Assembly (NCBI RefSeq): GCF_002051585.1
Contig: NZ_MZGX01000025.1
Span: forward strand, 1 to 64,000
Direction: 5' to 3'
Origin: Ruminiclostridium hungatei
Lineage (GTDB): Bacteria > Bacillota > Clostridia > Acetivibrionales > DSM-1351
DNA: 64,000 nt
The stretch's first letter is position 1. Every line of letters starts with the position of its first letter. Below, piece after piece: positions 7,664-17,754 of this stretch. The notes beneath the pieces were generated by a model, which saw nothing but the letters and a program-made list of their open reading frames with translations, ran no database searches and had not been told where the DNA came from. Position numbers and translations under genes: made by a program.

Positions 7664-9037
7664 TCATATTATTCCAACCATGCTCAGGAATACGATTACC
7701 AGCAAAAGTGGAGTAATGTACCTCAGCAGGAACAAATAGATTTTAATCAGACCCCGGTTATTCAAGGCACCATAGTTCGAAAGCTCATCCCTTACCACCT
7801 GCCTGTGCTGGAAGTAGCCTACAAACAATACAATCAGCAGGCCGCCCAGAGGCAGCAGGATATTGGAGGAAACGCTGTCAAAGAAATTAAAGAAAGTATT
7901 CCCGAATAGCTTTACATTGCTCAGCAGGCTTACATTATTTGCGGAGAGTGCGGCTGGAAAGCCGAAAAGCATTACCACAACCGCAGTTATGATTACGGCC
8001 TTCCTTCTGGGAATCTTCTTCTCTTCGGATATAAAGGTGATGACTACCTCAAAAATAGACATCATTGCGGTGGTGGCTGCAATAGCGGTGAGAATGAAGA
8101 AAAGCACCACCAGCAATCCGCCCAGGGGTATTTTTGAAAAAACCAGAGGGATTGTCATAAATAATAACCCGGGACCTTGTTCAGGTTTCAGACCAAAGGA
8201 AAATACCGCAGGAAAAATAGCCAGGCCTGCCAGCAGGGACACAATCGTATCCGACAGAGCTACCTTTCCGGAGGTTGCAAACATATTGTTGTCCTGTGTA
8301 AAATAGCTTCCGTAAGTTATGATGGTTCCCATGCCAAGCGAAAGCTTGAAAAATGAAAGCCCCAGCGCCATAAGCACTATTTCTTTTGTAACCATGGAAA
8401 AGTCCACCTTGAACAGGAACCTTATGCCATCCATGGCTCCGGGCAGCGACAACGCCCTGATATCACAAATTATTATCAGTATAAGCAAGACCGGCATCAG
8501 CAGCTTTGTAATTCTTTCAATACCTTTCTTGACTCCGAAGAGCAAAATGGTGGAAACCACGACGATTGCCACAATCTGCCATATAATAGGCGGAAGGGGC
8601 CCTGTAACGGTCTTGCCGAAAATATCCCCCATTCTCTCCATGGATGCACCGCCAAACTGTCCTGCAATTGCCTTGAAGATATAAGAGTAAACCCAGCCTG
8701 CCACAGCACTGTAAAAGAACAGTATGAAAAAGGCCGATAGGATGCCCATGTACCCGATAATTTTCCAGAACCTTCTGCCGGTGAGTGCTTTGATTGCTCC
8801 AATGGCGTTTTTTCTGGTTTTTCTTCCGATGAACATTTCACTTATCATTACCGGCAAGGCAACAAATACAACACATAAAAAATAAATGATAAGGAAAGCA
8901 CCGCCTCCGTATTTGCCGGTCAGGTACGGAAATTTCCAAATGTTGCCCAGGCCCACCGTAGAGCTCAGAGTAGCAAAAAATACTGCCAGACCGGTGGAGA
9001 ACCGTTCCCTTTCAGACGAGTTTTTTCGATCCTTCAT
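7664..9037 (-). CDS. Sodium-dependent transporter of the NSS (SNF) family
   Basis: This is an integral membrane protein of 457 residues with about 11-12 hydrophobic segments. The signature of neurotransmitter:sodium symporters is in the first membrane helix, FFATLSSTVGLGNIWKFPYL, followed by NGGGAF-type GKYGGGAFLIIY. Bacterial members such as LeuT take up amino acids with Na+. The substrate here cannot be read from the sequence. The start at MKDRKNS (9035-9037) is chosen because GGAGG (9043-9047) lies five bases upstream and overlaps an alternative ATG at 9049. Its leader contains a strong stem-loop at 9094-9137. Confidence 0.93.
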   Translation of the reverse strand: MKDRKNSSERERFSTGLAVFFATLSSTVGLGNIWKFPYLTGKYGGGAFLIIYFLCVVFVALPVMISEMFIGRKTRKNAIGAIKALTGRRFWKIIGYMGILSAFFILFFYSAVAGWVYSYIFKAIAGQFGGASMERMGDIFGKTVTGPLPPIIWQIVAIVVVSTILLFGVKKGIERITKLLMPVLLILIIICDIRALSLPGAMDGIRFLFKVDFSMVTKEIVLMALGLSFFKLSLGMGTIITYGSYFTQDNNMFATSGKVALSDTIVSLLAGLAIFPAVFSFGLKPEQGPGLLFMTIPLVFSKIPLGGLLVVLFFILTAIAATTAMMSIFEVVITFISEEKKIPRRKAVIITAVVVMLFGFPAALSANNVSLLSNVKLFGNTFFNFFDSVSSNILLPLGGLLIVLFVGYFQHRQVVRDELSNYGALNNRGLIKIYLFLLRYITPLLLVIVFLSMVGII

Positions 9038-9093
9038 ATTAACCTCCATAGATTCAGTAAGGATTTGCCAATGTGTTTCATAAAGTCAATTAC

Positions 9094-9137
9094 GTTGAAA
9101 CCTTGCCTTTAAGGTATTTTGTTTTAAAGGCTTCAAC
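9094..9137 (-). promoter_or_regulatory. Stem-loop in the leader of the NSS transporter gene
   Basis: Read on the minus strand, GTTGAA and TTCAAC form an outer stem and GCCTTTAA/TTAAAGGC a perfect inner stem. The arms are joined on one side by an AAGGT internal loop. It lies about 60 bp before the start codon and has no T-tract, so it is not a plain terminator. The rest of the 9038-9559 gap is AT-rich. It holds a repeated AGATTAAAAGAA (9303-9314, 9364-9375), and I found no clear promoter there. Confidence 0.35.
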
Positions 9138-9559
9138 GGATTGGGTTGCAAACTTACAACAAAAACTGCACAACCTCTGAATTCAATGATAATATTTTAA
9201 ACATACCAGGCGATTATAATACTGCCCCATTTCCTCTGACCACATCCAAATGTTGACATAAAACCGGATAAAATTGGAGAGATATAATTTTACCATCACC
9301 TGAGATTAAAAGAAACAAAAAAGACAAAATAACAGATTAAATATTAAAATACAGGGTATAACAAGATTAAAAGAAGGAAATTCAGAATATATGTAGTAGA
9401 CAATCTGTTAAAAATAAAATATCATATTAGATGTTTTCAAATAAAACTTTACTGCTTCGCAATTTAATCTTCAAAATATTAGCAATGGCGCATATGGGAG
9501 ATTTCAAATTATAGATTACAACACACTACTACTAATATTGCTTTTGGAGGGCTTGATTT

Positions 9560-11302
9560 ATGAGAAGAACGAAAATTATATGTACCCTGGGACCTGCGTC
9601 GGATAACGAAGAGACGTTAAGAAATATGATGCTGAGCGGTATGAATGTAGCCAGAATGAATTTTTCACACGGTAATCACGAACAGCATAGAAAAAGGGCT
9701 GATTTGTTTAAGAAAATAAGAAGTGAATTGGGTTTGCCGATACCTTTGCTGCTTGACACCAAAGGTCCTGAAATAAGAACCGGAGATTTTAAGGACGGAC
9801 AGGTTACTCTGAAGGAAAACAATGAATTCATTCTTGTAAATAAAGATATTATAGGCGATGAAACCCGTTGTTCCATAACCTATAAGGAATTGTACAGGGA
9901 TGTTTCCAATGGCAGCAGGATACTGATTAACGACGGTCTGGTGGAACTTGAGGTAAGAGAGGTAAGAAACAAGGACATCTATTGTGTGGTAAAAAACGGA
10001 GGCTCGGTGGGAGATCATAAGGGGATTAATGTTCCGGGTGCCGACATAAGACTTCCTGCATTGACTGCCCAGGATATATCGGATATTAAATTTGGTATTG
10101 AAAATGATTTTGATATAATTGCCGCATCCTTTGTGAGAAAAGCCACCGACGTGATAGAAATAAGAAAAGTGCTGGAAAAGAACGGCGGAAGCGATATTCT
10201 TGTTATTGCAAAAATTGAGAACAGGGAAGGTATTAGGAATTTTGATGAAATATTAAAGGTATCGGACGGCATAATGGTGGCAAGAGGCGACCTTGGAGTT
10301 GAAATACCCGTTGAGGAAGTACCTATTGTTCAGAAGAACATTATTGAAAAATGCTACAGGAACGGAAAGCCTGTCATAACGGCTACGCAAATGCTGGATT
10401 CCATGATAAGGAACCCCAGACCTACAAGAGCCGAGGCAAGTGACGTTGCAAACGCCATATATGACGGAACCAGCGGCGTAATGCTTTCAGGGGAAACTGC
10501 GGCAGGTAAATACCCTCTGGAGACTATTGCGGTTATGTCAAAAATTGCTGAAAAAGCCGAAAGTGCCATGGATTACTGGAAGCGCTTTACTTCCCAGCAG
10601 ACTGAAATCAATACCAGCGTTACAAACGCCATCAGTCATGCGACTTGTACCACAGCCCTTGATTTGAAGGCTTCCGCCATAATAACCGTCACACAGTCAG
10701 GTCATACCGCCAGGATGATTTCAAGATTCCGTCCGGCATGCCCTATCATTGCCACAACCGTAAATCCAAAAGTAATGAGACAGCTCAATCTTTCCTGGGG
10801 GGTGCTGCCTTACCTGGTTCCGGTTGCAAATACTACGGACGAAATGTTCGACATGGGTATTGAAAAGGCGCTGGAATCCGGACTTGTGAAAAATGGAGAA
10901 CTTGCTGTAATCACCGCGGGAGTGCCTGCCGGAATCAGCGGAACTACAAATACATTGAAAGTTCATATTGTGGGAAAAGTATTGGTACAGGGCACGGGAA
11001 TAGGTGAAGTAGCCGTAACAGGAGAACTGTGCGTGGCGCAGTCCCCAAAGGAGGCCCTGGATAAATTCACCGACGGAAACATATTGGTTGCGCCTTTTAC
11101 AAATAATGAAATGCTACCTGTTATTAAGAGAGCGTCTGCAATTATTGTAGAAGAGGCAGGCCAGGCGTGTCATGCGGCAACAGTAGGGCTGGCTCTTGAT
11201 ATTCCTGTAATCGTGGGCGCCGACAACGCTACCAGGATATTGAAGACCGGTTCTGTTGTAACTGTTGACGCCGAAAGAGGACTTGTATTGAGATGTGATT
11301 AA
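9560..11302 (+). CDS. pyk: Pyruvate kinase with C-terminal PEP-utiliser (swivel) domain
   Basis: This cytoplasmic protein of 580 residues performs the last step of glycolysis, PEP + ADP to pyruvate + ATP. The N-terminal start MRRTKIICTLGPAS, the substrate/metal segments LLLDTKGPEIRTG and IIAKIENREG-type VIAKIENREGIRN, the ARGDLGVEIP loop and the NPRPTRAEASDVANAIYDG region are all canonical. After the usual 470-residue enzyme comes an extra domain (about 490-580) like the mobile His domain of PEP synthase/PPDK. Its motif here is GQACHAATVGLALDIPVIVG, with the His kept. This extension is standard in Bacillus and clostridial pyruvate kinases. A GGAGGG site precedes the ATG, and lon follows 93 bp downstream. 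Confidence 0.97.
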   Translation: MRRTKIICTLGPASDNEETLRNMMLSGMNVARMNFSHGNHEQHRKRADLFKKIRSELGLPIPLLLDTKGPEIRTGDFKDGQVTLKENNEFILVNKDIIGDETRCSITYKELYRDVSNGSRILINDGLVELEVREVRNKDIYCVVKNGGSVGDHKGINVPGADIRLPALTAQDISDIKFGIENDFDIIAASFVRKATDVIEIRKVLEKNGGSDILVIAKIENREGIRNFDEILKVSDGIMVARGDLGVEIPVEEVPIVQKNIIEKCYRNGKPVITATQMLDSMIRNPRPTRAEASDVANAIYDGTSGVMLSGETAAGKYPLETIAVMSKIAEKAESAMDYWKRFTSQQTEINTSVTNAISHATCTTALDLKASAIITVTQSGHTARMISRFRPACPIIATTVNPKVMRQLNLSWGVLPYLVPVANTTDEMFDMGIEKALESGLVKNGELAVITAGVPAGISGTTNTLKVHIVGKVLVQGTGIGEVAVTGELCVAQSPKEALDKFTDGNILVAPFTNNEMLPVIKRASAIIVEEAGQACHAATVGLALDIPVIVGADNATRILKTGSVVTVDAERGLVLRCD

Positions 11303-11395
11303 TGGTGGAAAAAAGTAAAAAAATGGTATATTATTATAAAGTCACTAAAATAAAATACCAGATGATAAATAATTTTGGTAAATGAGAGGATAGAT

Positions 11396-13708
11396 ATGGC
11401 TAAAACATTACCGCTGTTGCCTTTAAGGGGTTTGACAGTATTTCCTTTTATGACCCTGTATTTTGATGTAGGAAGAGAAAAATCAATTAAGGCACTGGAA
11501 GAGGCAATGATTAATGATCAAATGATTTTTCTCGTTGCACAGAAGGATGCATCAACTGACTCACCGGGTGAGGGAGATATATTCAACATCGGAACAATAT
11601 CCAAGGTCAAGCAGTTGCTCAAGCTTCAGGGAGATACCATCAGAGTACTTGTAGAGGGTATAAGCAGGGCAGAAGTAAAAAATATCATACAAAGGGAACC
11701 TTTTTTCATTGCGGAGGTAGTTGAAGGGCATATGGAAGAGGAGAGCTTTGAGCCAAATGAGGTTGAAGCGCTTAAAAGACGCCTGGTTTCGGTGTTTGAG
11801 GACTATGTCAAGCTGAGTGGGAAGGTTTCTCCCGACACAGCCCTGACTGTTTCCGAAATAGAAAACATCAGTCAGGTATCCGACATTATCGCAAACAATA
11901 TTCCTCTGAAGGTTGAACAAAAGCAGGAGATTCTGTCCGAGTTCCATCCCCTGAGAAGAATTGAAAGACTATTGAAAATCATATATCAGGAAACGGAAAT
12001 ACTGGAAATTGAAAAGGATATAAATACCAAGGTAAGAAAGCAGATTGACAAGGTTCAGAAGGAATATTACCTTAGGGAACAGATAAAGGCTATTCAAAAC
12101 GAGCTTGGAGACCGGGACGGTGTAAGCGGAGAGGTTGAGGAGTACAAGGCCAGGCTGGAAAAGGCAGGCTTGCCGGAAGAAGCCGAAAAGAAGGTTCTCA
12201 AGGAATTGGACAGGTTGCTCAAGATGCCGTCAGGATCTGCCGAAGGCAGTGTCATAAGGACGTATGTGGACTGGATATTTGATCTTCCCTGGAATAAATC
12301 CACACAGGAGGATATTGATCTGGCAAAGGCTGAAGAGATTCTTGAACAGGATCACTATGGGCTTGCAAAGGTCAAGGAGCGTATAATTGAATACCTTGCG
12401 GTGCATAAGCTTAAAAACAATCTCCGGGGACCTATCCTTTGTCTTGTGGGACCTCCGGGTGTGGGAAAGACTTCAATTGCAAAATCCATTGCCAAGGCCC
12501 TCAACAGAAATTATGTAAGGATATCCCTTGGAGGAGTAAAGGATGAATCGGAAATACGAGGCCACAGGCGTACCTATGTTGGCTCCATGCCGGGAAGAAT
12601 AATTTCCGCGCTTAAACAGGCGGGTTCCAATAATCCTTTGATACTCCTTGATGAAATAGATAAAATGAGCAGCGATTTCAGAGGGGACCCGGCTTCTGCA
12701 ATGCTTGAGGTGCTGGATGCGGAGCAGAATTTTGCTTTCAGGGATCATTACCTTGAGCTGCCCTTCAACCTCTCAAATGCATTGTTCCTGACCACAGCCA
12801 ACAGCCTTGAGACCATTCCGCGTCCGCTGCTTGACAGGATGGAGGTTATCCCTCTCTCCAGCTATACCGAAGAGGATAAGGCAAACATTGCCATGAAATA
12901 CCTTCTTCCAAAGCAGATAGAACTCAACGGCCTTACCCGGAAAAACCTGAAAATTGATGAGGAAACTATAAGAGATATCATCAATTTTTATACCAGGGAA
13001 GCCGGTGTGAGAAATCTGGAAAGAGAAATAGGGTCTGTCTGCAGAAAGGTTGCAAAGACCATAGTATCTGAAAATAAACGTGTGGTTACTGTTACAAAGA
13101 GCAATCTTGAAAAGTACCTGGGCATTAAAAAGTACCGCTTTGATTTTGCAAATGAAAAGGACCAGGTGGGAATTGCTACAGGTCTTGCATGGACTCCTGT
13201 GGGCGGGGATACCTTATCCATAGAGGTCAACCTTATGAATGGAAACGGAAAGCTTGAGCTCACCGGGCATCTGGGGGATGTAATGAAGGAGTCCGCAAGG
13301 GCCGCCATGAGTTACATCAGGTCTGAGTGCAAGGATTTGAAAATAGATGAGAGCTTTTATGAAAAAAAGGATATACACATACATGTTCCCGAAGGTGCCA
13401 TACCGAAAGATGGGCCGTCTGCGGGAATTACCCTGGCAACCGCCATGGTTTCCGCACTGTCGGGTATCCCGGTCAGCAGGAAAGTTGCCATGACGGGTGA
13501 AATAACCTTGAGAGGAAGAGTCCTGCCTATCGGAGGGCTGAAGGAGAAAGTCCTGGCCGCTCACAGGGCCGGAATTGAAACAATAATACTGCCTGTTGAC
13601 AATAAGAAGGATATTGATGAAATACCCGAGAATGTAAGAGCTTCCTTAAAGTTTATCTGTGCCTCGGACATGAAAACCGTCCTGAAAAATGCATTGGTAA
13701 AAGCATAG
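11396..13708 (+). CDS. lon: ATP-dependent protease Lon
   Basis: This cytosolic AAA+ serine protease of 770 residues degrades misfolded and regulatory proteins. Its domains in order are the N-terminal substrate domain (about 1-195, [15 protein letters not shown]), a coiled-coil segment, the AAA+ module with Walker [10 protein letters not shown] (about 353-361), Walker [12 protein letters not shown], and the protease domain with catalytic Ser in [11 protein letters not shown] (about 675) and Lys in [14 protein letters not shown] (about 718). A TTG at 11375 is in frame, but GAGAGGA is placed for the ATG at 11396. No CIRCE or other heat-shock operator was recognised upstream. Confidence 0.97.
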   Translation: MAKTLPLLPLRGLTVFPFMTLYFDVGREKSIKALEEAMINDQMIFLVAQKDASTDSPGEGDIFNIGTISKVKQLLKLQGDTIRVLVEGISRAEVKNIIQREPFFIAEVVEGHMEEESFEPNEVEALKRRLVSVFEDYVKLSGKVSPDTALTVSEIENISQVSDIIANNIPLKVEQKQEILSEFHPLRRIERLLKIIYQETEILEIEKDINTKVRKQIDKVQKEYYLREQIKAIQNELGDRDGVSGEVEEYKARLEKAGLPEEAEKKVLKELDRLLKMPSGSAEGSVIRTYVDWIFDLPWNKSTQEDIDLAKAEEILEQDHYGLAKVKERIIEYLAVHKLKNNLRGPILCLVGPPGVGKTSIAKSIAKALNRNYVRISLGGVKDESEIRGHRRTYVGSMPGRIISALKQAGSNNPLILLDEIDKMSSDFRGDPASAMLEVLDAEQNFAFRDHYLELPFNLSNALFLTTANSLETIPRPLLDRMEVIPLSSYTEEDKANIAMKYLLPKQIELNGLTRKNLKIDEETIRDIINFYTREAGVRNLEREIGSVCRKVAKTIVSENKRVVTVTKSNLEKYLGIKKYRFDFANEKDQVGIATGLAWTPVGGDTLSIEVNLMNGNGKLELTGHLGDVMKESARAAMSYIRSECKDLKIDESFYEKKDIHIHVPEGAIPKDGPSAGITLATAMVSALSGIPVSRKVAMTGEITLRGRVLPIGGLKEKVLAAHRAGIETIILPVDNKKDIDEIPENVRASLKFICASDMKTVLKNALVKA

Positions 13709-13735
13709 TTATTCATATGGATTTTTAGATTTACC

Positions 13736-13784
13736 GGCTCATCAAAGGTGCTTTGTCAGAAGACACTTTTGGTGAGCCCTTTTA
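13736..13784 (+). terminator. Terminator after lon
   Basis: GGCTCATCAAA pairs with TTTTGGTGAGCC around a central loop, followed by CTTTT. The stem has small mismatches. Confidence 0.7.
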
Positions 13785-13924
13785 AATAAAATAAAATTTA
13801 AATAACCTGGCATTTCCAATTTAAAATAGCAGGAATTTTGTTGATTTATATCGAATATAAACTATTAGTCCAAAAAAGGCTTTTTGCCAAACAAAAGATA
13901 AAAATCAGAATACTGGAGGGTTTT

Positions 13925-15241
13925 ATGTCCTACTATGGGATTTCGGTTATCATCACTATTTTATTAACTTCATTGATTGCCTTCTATTTACTCTACAAGG
14001 CAAAAGAATTGAATCTTGGCATCCTGATTTCCATAACTACTGGTTCCATAGTTTTGGGTTTCTCCTTCAGTCCCGCTTTTAAATTGCTATTGAGACTATT
14101 AAGTGAAAGTATCAGTATAAACAGGAAACTGGCACTTGTTCTGGCACTGTTTATAGTTTTGTTCGTATTTCTGATTTTTATATGTGTCTTAAGTCTCATC
14201 ATATCAATTGCCATACCTAAGAAATTTTCCTCCATTGACTGCGGCATATATATTGAAAAATTCTTTGCCGCCACAAGACATTTTATTACTGGAATTCCCG
14301 CAAGACTTCGCGTCTTTGCCTCAAAAGGCCTTACACCATTGATAAATACTGTAAGAAATACATATATTCTTAAAAATAAGTTGAAAAAACCAGTTGACAC
14401 TGTTCAAATAATTGATAAAATGGGAATAGAAAAAAGTGAAAATGGTATTAGTCCGCAACCTTCTTCTGATTTGACAGGTATTTCTGAAGAAATGGAAACT
14501 GCCGGGTATGTGGCAGCGGCTGTTCAGATTGAAGCTGAGCAGGCTGTTCCCGTATTTGAAGAGGTTGAAGCTCCTTATGACCGGGAAGCTGATGACAAAG
14601 TTGATATGGATCAGGTCATTGCAGCCCAAGCTGAAAATGAGATGTACCTCCAAGAAGATAACTCAGACCTTGAGGAGGAGATACGTCAGGAAAATGAGAC
14701 TGCACAGGTTGAGGACAGCATGGGCGTTCCTGAAGAGCCCTCAGAGCCTGTCGAGATGATGGATGACAATACCTGGGAAGACCTGGAGGACTCCGAAGAC
14801 CTGATTGGGGAAATCGGCCTGCGGGAAAGCGAGGATGTGGAGCTGCCTCAGAATGAGGCTGCTGTTGATGTGGAAGCATATGCAGCCATTGAGGTTGAAA
14901 ATGCAGAAGCTGCCGATGCTGATGATTACAATGCAGTACAGTTCGTATCCCACGACGAGCTTGCCGGGGAAACAGAGACTTCTGCCGGGTCTCTTGTAAT
15001 GAAAGCTTTTGAAAGCAAGGACAAGGGCAGAAAGGACACCGCAGTGGAATATTACCTTAAGGCTCTTGAACAGAAGCCTGACAGGGAGATGATATTCTGG
15101 ATAGTGCTGGATGTATGTACGCTCTATAAGCAGTTGGGACGAATGGAATTGGCACGGAACATACTTGAAGGAATGGTTGAAAAATATGGAACCATCATTC
15201 AACCTGAAATAAAAGAGGAAATTATAAAAAACCTGAAATAA
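13925..15241 (+). CDS. Membrane-anchored protein with acidic linker and C-terminal TPR
   Basis: The 438-residue protein starts with three hydrophobic segments within the first 120 residues (GISVIITILLTSLIAFYLLY; a second near 38-58; and LALVLALFIVLFVFLIFICV). A long Glu/Asp-rich low-complexity linker follows (about 170-370). It ends with a helical repeat region (about 375-435: AFESKDKGRKDTAVEYYLKA, then LGRMELARNILEGMVEKYG) typical of TPRs. This suggests a membrane-bound scaffold reaching into the cytoplasm. The start is set by GGAGGG before the ATG at 13925; a longer frame from 13838 has no ribosome site. It lies 46 bp before a PRC-barrel gene, so the two may be co-transcribed. I do not recognise a named family. 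Confidence 0.75.
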   Translation: MSYYGISVIITILLTSLIAFYLLYKAKELNLGILISITTGSIVLGFSFSPAFKLLLRLLSESISINRKLALVLALFIVLFVFLIFICVLSLIISIAIPKKFSSIDCGIYIEKFFAATRHFITGIPARLRVFASKGLTPLINTVRNTYILKNKLKKPVDTVQIIDKMGIEKSENGISPQPSSDLTGISEEMETAGYVAAAVQIEAEQAVPVFEEVEAPYDREADDKVDMDQVIAAQAENEMYLQEDNSDLEEEIRQENETAQVEDSMGVPEEPSEPVEMMDDNTWEDLEDSEDLIGEIGLRESEDVELPQNEAAVDVEAYAAIEVENAEAADADDYNAVQFVSHDELAGETETSAGSLVMKAFESKDKGRKDTAVEYYLKALEQKPDREMIFWIVLDVCTLYKQLGRMELARNILEGMVEKYGTIIQPEIKEEIIKNLK

Positions 15242-15287
15242 ATACTTTGCAAGAAAGATTTTTGGGAATTTGAGGGGGTACTTTTTA

Positions 15288-16082
15288 ATGAAAAAGACGA
15301 AGGAAATAGTAGGCTTACCTATAATCAGCATATCTGACGGTATTGAAGTCGGCAAGGTTAAAACGGTTATAATCAATGCTGAAAAGGGTGCTATTGATTA
15401 TGTAGTAGTTGATAGCGGTATTCAAATACTGAGTGCCAAGGTTATACCTACTGAATATGTACTGGGAATTGGTGAATACGCGTTGACGATCGAGAATGAG
15501 GATGCCATAAATGACATCAGTAAAATCCCGGCTGCTATTGATCTTCTTCAGAAAAACATCCAGGTTAAGGGAACAAAGGTACTAACCAAGAAAGGCCGTC
15601 TGCTTGGCGAAATCGGAGATATATATATTGACGAGGAAGACAATTGCAACATTATAGGCCTTGAGTACATTGCAGATATTACTCAAAAGAATATCAGGAT
15701 TATACCAAGAGACAGTATCATAACATTTGGAAAAAATCTGGTGGTCGTTAAGGAGGATGTGGAATCCAGGCTTTTGGACAGAGCTGCGGACCTGGCTTCT
15801 TCAGAGGAAACTGGAGAATCGGAAAAAAAAAATTCTGAAGTTCCAACTTTAAGCGACATTATTAACAGTACCCCTGCCGAAGATGAAATACAGCCCGGCG
15901 CCGTTTCGGATATGATGGAGCTGAAGCACCGTGAATACCTTAACGGTAAGGTTGCCACCAAAACCATATTTGATAATGAAGGAAATACATTGATTGAAGA
16001 AAATACAGTTATTGACGACGTGGTTTTTGATATTGCGAAGACCAACGGTAAGGTAATTGAGCTGGTTATGAATAACAGATAA
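15288..16082 (+). CDS. PRC-barrel domain protein
   Basis: The 264-residue cytoplasmic protein has two PRC-barrel modules. The first (about 1-80) opens with IVGLPIISISDGIEVGKVKT. The second (about 85-165) has TKKGRLLGEIGDIYIDEEDN. A variable acidic linker and a short C-terminal conserved segment (REYLNGKVATKTIFDNEGN...) follow. PRC barrels act as small protein-binding or RNA-processing modules (as in RimM and photosynthetic reaction-centre H subunit), so the function here is open. The start ATG follows GAGGGGG by nine bases; an upstream TTG at 15270 overlaps that site. It probably works with, and is transcribed with, the TPR membrane protein just upstream. Confidence 0.85.
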   Translation: MKKTKEIVGLPIISISDGIEVGKVKTVIINAEKGAIDYVVVDSGIQILSAKVIPTEYVLGIGEYALTIENEDAINDISKIPAAIDLLQKNIQVKGTKVLTKKGRLLGEIGDIYIDEEDNCNIIGLEYIADITQKNIRIIPRDSIITFGKNLVVVKEDVESRLLDRAADLASSEETGESEKKNSEVPTLSDIINSTPAEDEIQPGAVSDMMELKHREYLNGKVATKTIFDNEGNTLIEENTVIDDVVFDIAKTNGKVIELVMNNR

Positions 16083-16088
16083 ATAAAA

Positions 16089-16120
16089 TTCAGGGCTTTC
16101 TCATTTGAGAAAGCCCTGAA
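16089..16120. terminator. Hairpin between the PRC-barrel gene and mecA
   Basis: TTCAGGGCTTTCTC pairs perfectly with GAGAAAGCCCTGAA around a four-base loop. It lies between two convergent genes; A/T runs are short. Confidence 0.75.
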
Positions 16121-16158
16121 TGCTGGTTATAGGCTTATTATATTATGTTTGCAGTTAT

Positions 16159-16776
16159 CTAGAAATAAGTATTTAAAGTCTCTATGGCATTGTCCTGTAT
16201 TATCTTATCACCGTATTCATTCAGATAACCTTCAAAAAATCCAGGATTTCCAACTAATACCGAGTACTCGCACATTATCACATCAAGAGCCTGGGAATTT
16301 GCTGTACTGCCGCTTAACAGGAGGTAGTAGCTGTCCCGGTATCTGAACAGTGTGCTTTCTCCCTGATAAACCGGCGTTATACGTCGGGCCAGTCTGCATA
16401 CATCATCAATACTGTCAAAGCAGTATATCTTTATTGCCGAACAAACCTTGCTCCTTCTTTTCTTTTGCTTTAACTCCGAGTTTTTGTATTTGCTCTTTAT
16501 ATATTTCTGAATAGACTCAAATTCCCCATCTATATCCACCTTGGTGATTGTGACAACAAAGCCGTCTTCGTTTTCGGGAGATGCTTCAAATATGAGTTGG
16601 GATTCACCCGAAGCAAAGCCATATTCCTCTTCCGCCTTCTCCATCATGTCCCAGAAAAGTTCCTGAGCAGCAGGCGAATTATAATTCAAAGAGCCTAAAT
16701 CAATATTTCTTTCTTCAAGATCATTCAAGGTTATAGTGACCCGCAATACATTCTCATTAATTTTTTCAATTCTCAT
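16159..16776 (-). CDS. mecA: Adaptor protein MecA
   Basis: At 205 residues it matches the family length. MecA recruits substrates such as ComK to the ClpC/ClpP protease and helps ClpC assemble. The N-terminal substrate-binding part reads MRIEKINENVLRVTITLNDL. A charged, variable linker (about 85-110) precedes the conserved C-terminal ClpC-binding domain (YCFDSIDDVCRLARRI, then TLFRYRDSYYLLL). The start at 16776 fits the family. An in-frame ATG 21 bases upstream has no better ribosome site. It is a single gene converging on the PRC-barrel gene; the 300 bp upstream are AT-rich with nothing else recognised. Confidence 0.9.
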   Translation of the reverse strand: MRIEKINENVLRVTITLNDLEERNIDLGSLNYNSPAAQELFWDMMEKAEEEYGFASGESQLIFEASPENEDGFVVTITKVDIDGEFESIQKYIKSKYKNSELKQKKRRSKVCSAIKIYCFDSIDDVCRLARRITPVYQGESTLFRYRDSYYLLLSGSTANSQALDVIMCEYSVLVGNPGFFEGYLNEYGDKIIQDNAIETLNTYF

Positions 16777-17027
16777 ATAATCACCAACTCCCTTCAATGC
16801 ATTTGAACCATACTATAATCAGCGGATTTATATATAGTTTTACTATATTATACTTCTAAAAACTTGAATTGAGAAGTGATATTTATTAATATTATTCATA
16901 ATAGAAAATGTAATTTTTAAGAGAATGTCCATATTCTGTATCTATTGTGGAAGCAATTATATATATTGCTAAATAAAATAATTTAATTTACAAATAATAT
17001 ATTTTGATGGGGAAACCAGCTTTTTAT

Positions 17028-17056
17028 TTGAAAAATCATCTATAAAAATATATAAT
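17028..17056 (+). promoter_or_regulatory. Candidate sigma-A promoter for the maf-radC-mre cluster
   Basis: TTGAAA (17028-17033) and TATAAT (17051-17056) lie 17 bases apart, 60 bp before maf. No other comparable match is seen in the 340-bp gap between mecA and maf. Confidence 0.6.
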
Positions 17057-17115
17057 AAATATGGTGCGTTTGTCGCCTGGAGTAAATAAGACAAAAACAA
17101 ATGAATGGTGAAAGC

Positions 17116-17712
17116 ATGGTAAAATTTATATTGGCCTCAGCGTCTCCGCGAAGGCAGCAGTTACTGACACAAATGGGACTTGTATTTGAGGTGTCGCCTT
17201 CCAAGGTTGAAGAAGTAATGGATTGGAGTCTTGAGTCCCATCAGGTCGCCACGGCTCTGGCAAAACAGAAATGCATTGATATTGCTACTCAGACAAGGTA
17301 CAACAGTATTGTGATCGGAGCTGATACTATCGTAGTAAAGGAAGACAGGCTTCTCGGAAAGCCCAAGGATGAGAAGGAAGCTCTTGAGATGCTTAACAGC
17401 CTCAATGGCCAATGGCATGAAGTTGTCACGGGAGTTTGTCTTTGCAGAACTGACGATATGAAAACCATTTCAGAATTTGAAGTAACACGGGTTAAAATAG
17501 CAAATAAATCCCAGGAATTTCTCAAGGCTTATATTTCTACAAAGGAGCCCTTCGATAAAGCCGGCGCGTATGGTATACAGGGGTTTGGCTCTCTGCTGGT
17601 GGAAAAGATTGAAGGAGACTATTTTAATGTAATGGGGCTGCCGATTTACAGGTTATCCCGCATGCTTGGGCAATTGGGTTACGATATTGATTTAAGTGCT
17701 CTTGCCAGGTAA
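17116..17712 (+). CDS. maf: Maf family nucleotide pyrophosphatase
   Basis: The 198-residue protein hydrolyses non-canonical or pyrimidine nucleoside triphosphates (dTTP/UTP type) and is historically linked to septum formation. The diagnostic N terminus FILASASPRRQQLL, the IGADTIVVKEDRLLGKPKD block and the KAGAYGIQGFGSLLVEKIEG block are all present. The ATG at 17116 is preferred because GGTGAAAG lies just upstream; an ATG at 17101 is also in frame. It is the first gene of the maf-radC-mreBCD order, the same as in Bacillus subtilis. Confidence 0.95.
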   Translation: MVKFILASASPRRQQLLTQMGLVFEVSPSKVEEVMDWSLESHQVATALAKQKCIDIATQTRYNSIVIGADTIVVKEDRLLGKPKDEKEALEMLNSLNGQWHEVVTGVCLCRTDDMKTISEFEVTRVKIANKSQEFLKAYISTKEPFDKAGAYGIQGFGSLLVEKIEGDYFNVMGLPIYRLSRMLGQLGYDIDLSALAR

Positions 17713-17754
17713 AAGTATTCACAGTGACAAACAGGCTGGAAGATGGAGTGTAGT

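Noticed and set aside
7863-8684. Plus-strand open frames inside the NSS transporter gene
   Set aside because: They lie fully opposite a clear membrane transporter and have no start signals.
9254-9283. TTGACA and TATAAT upstream of pyk as a promoter
   Set aside because: The two boxes are 24 bases apart, too far for sigma-A.
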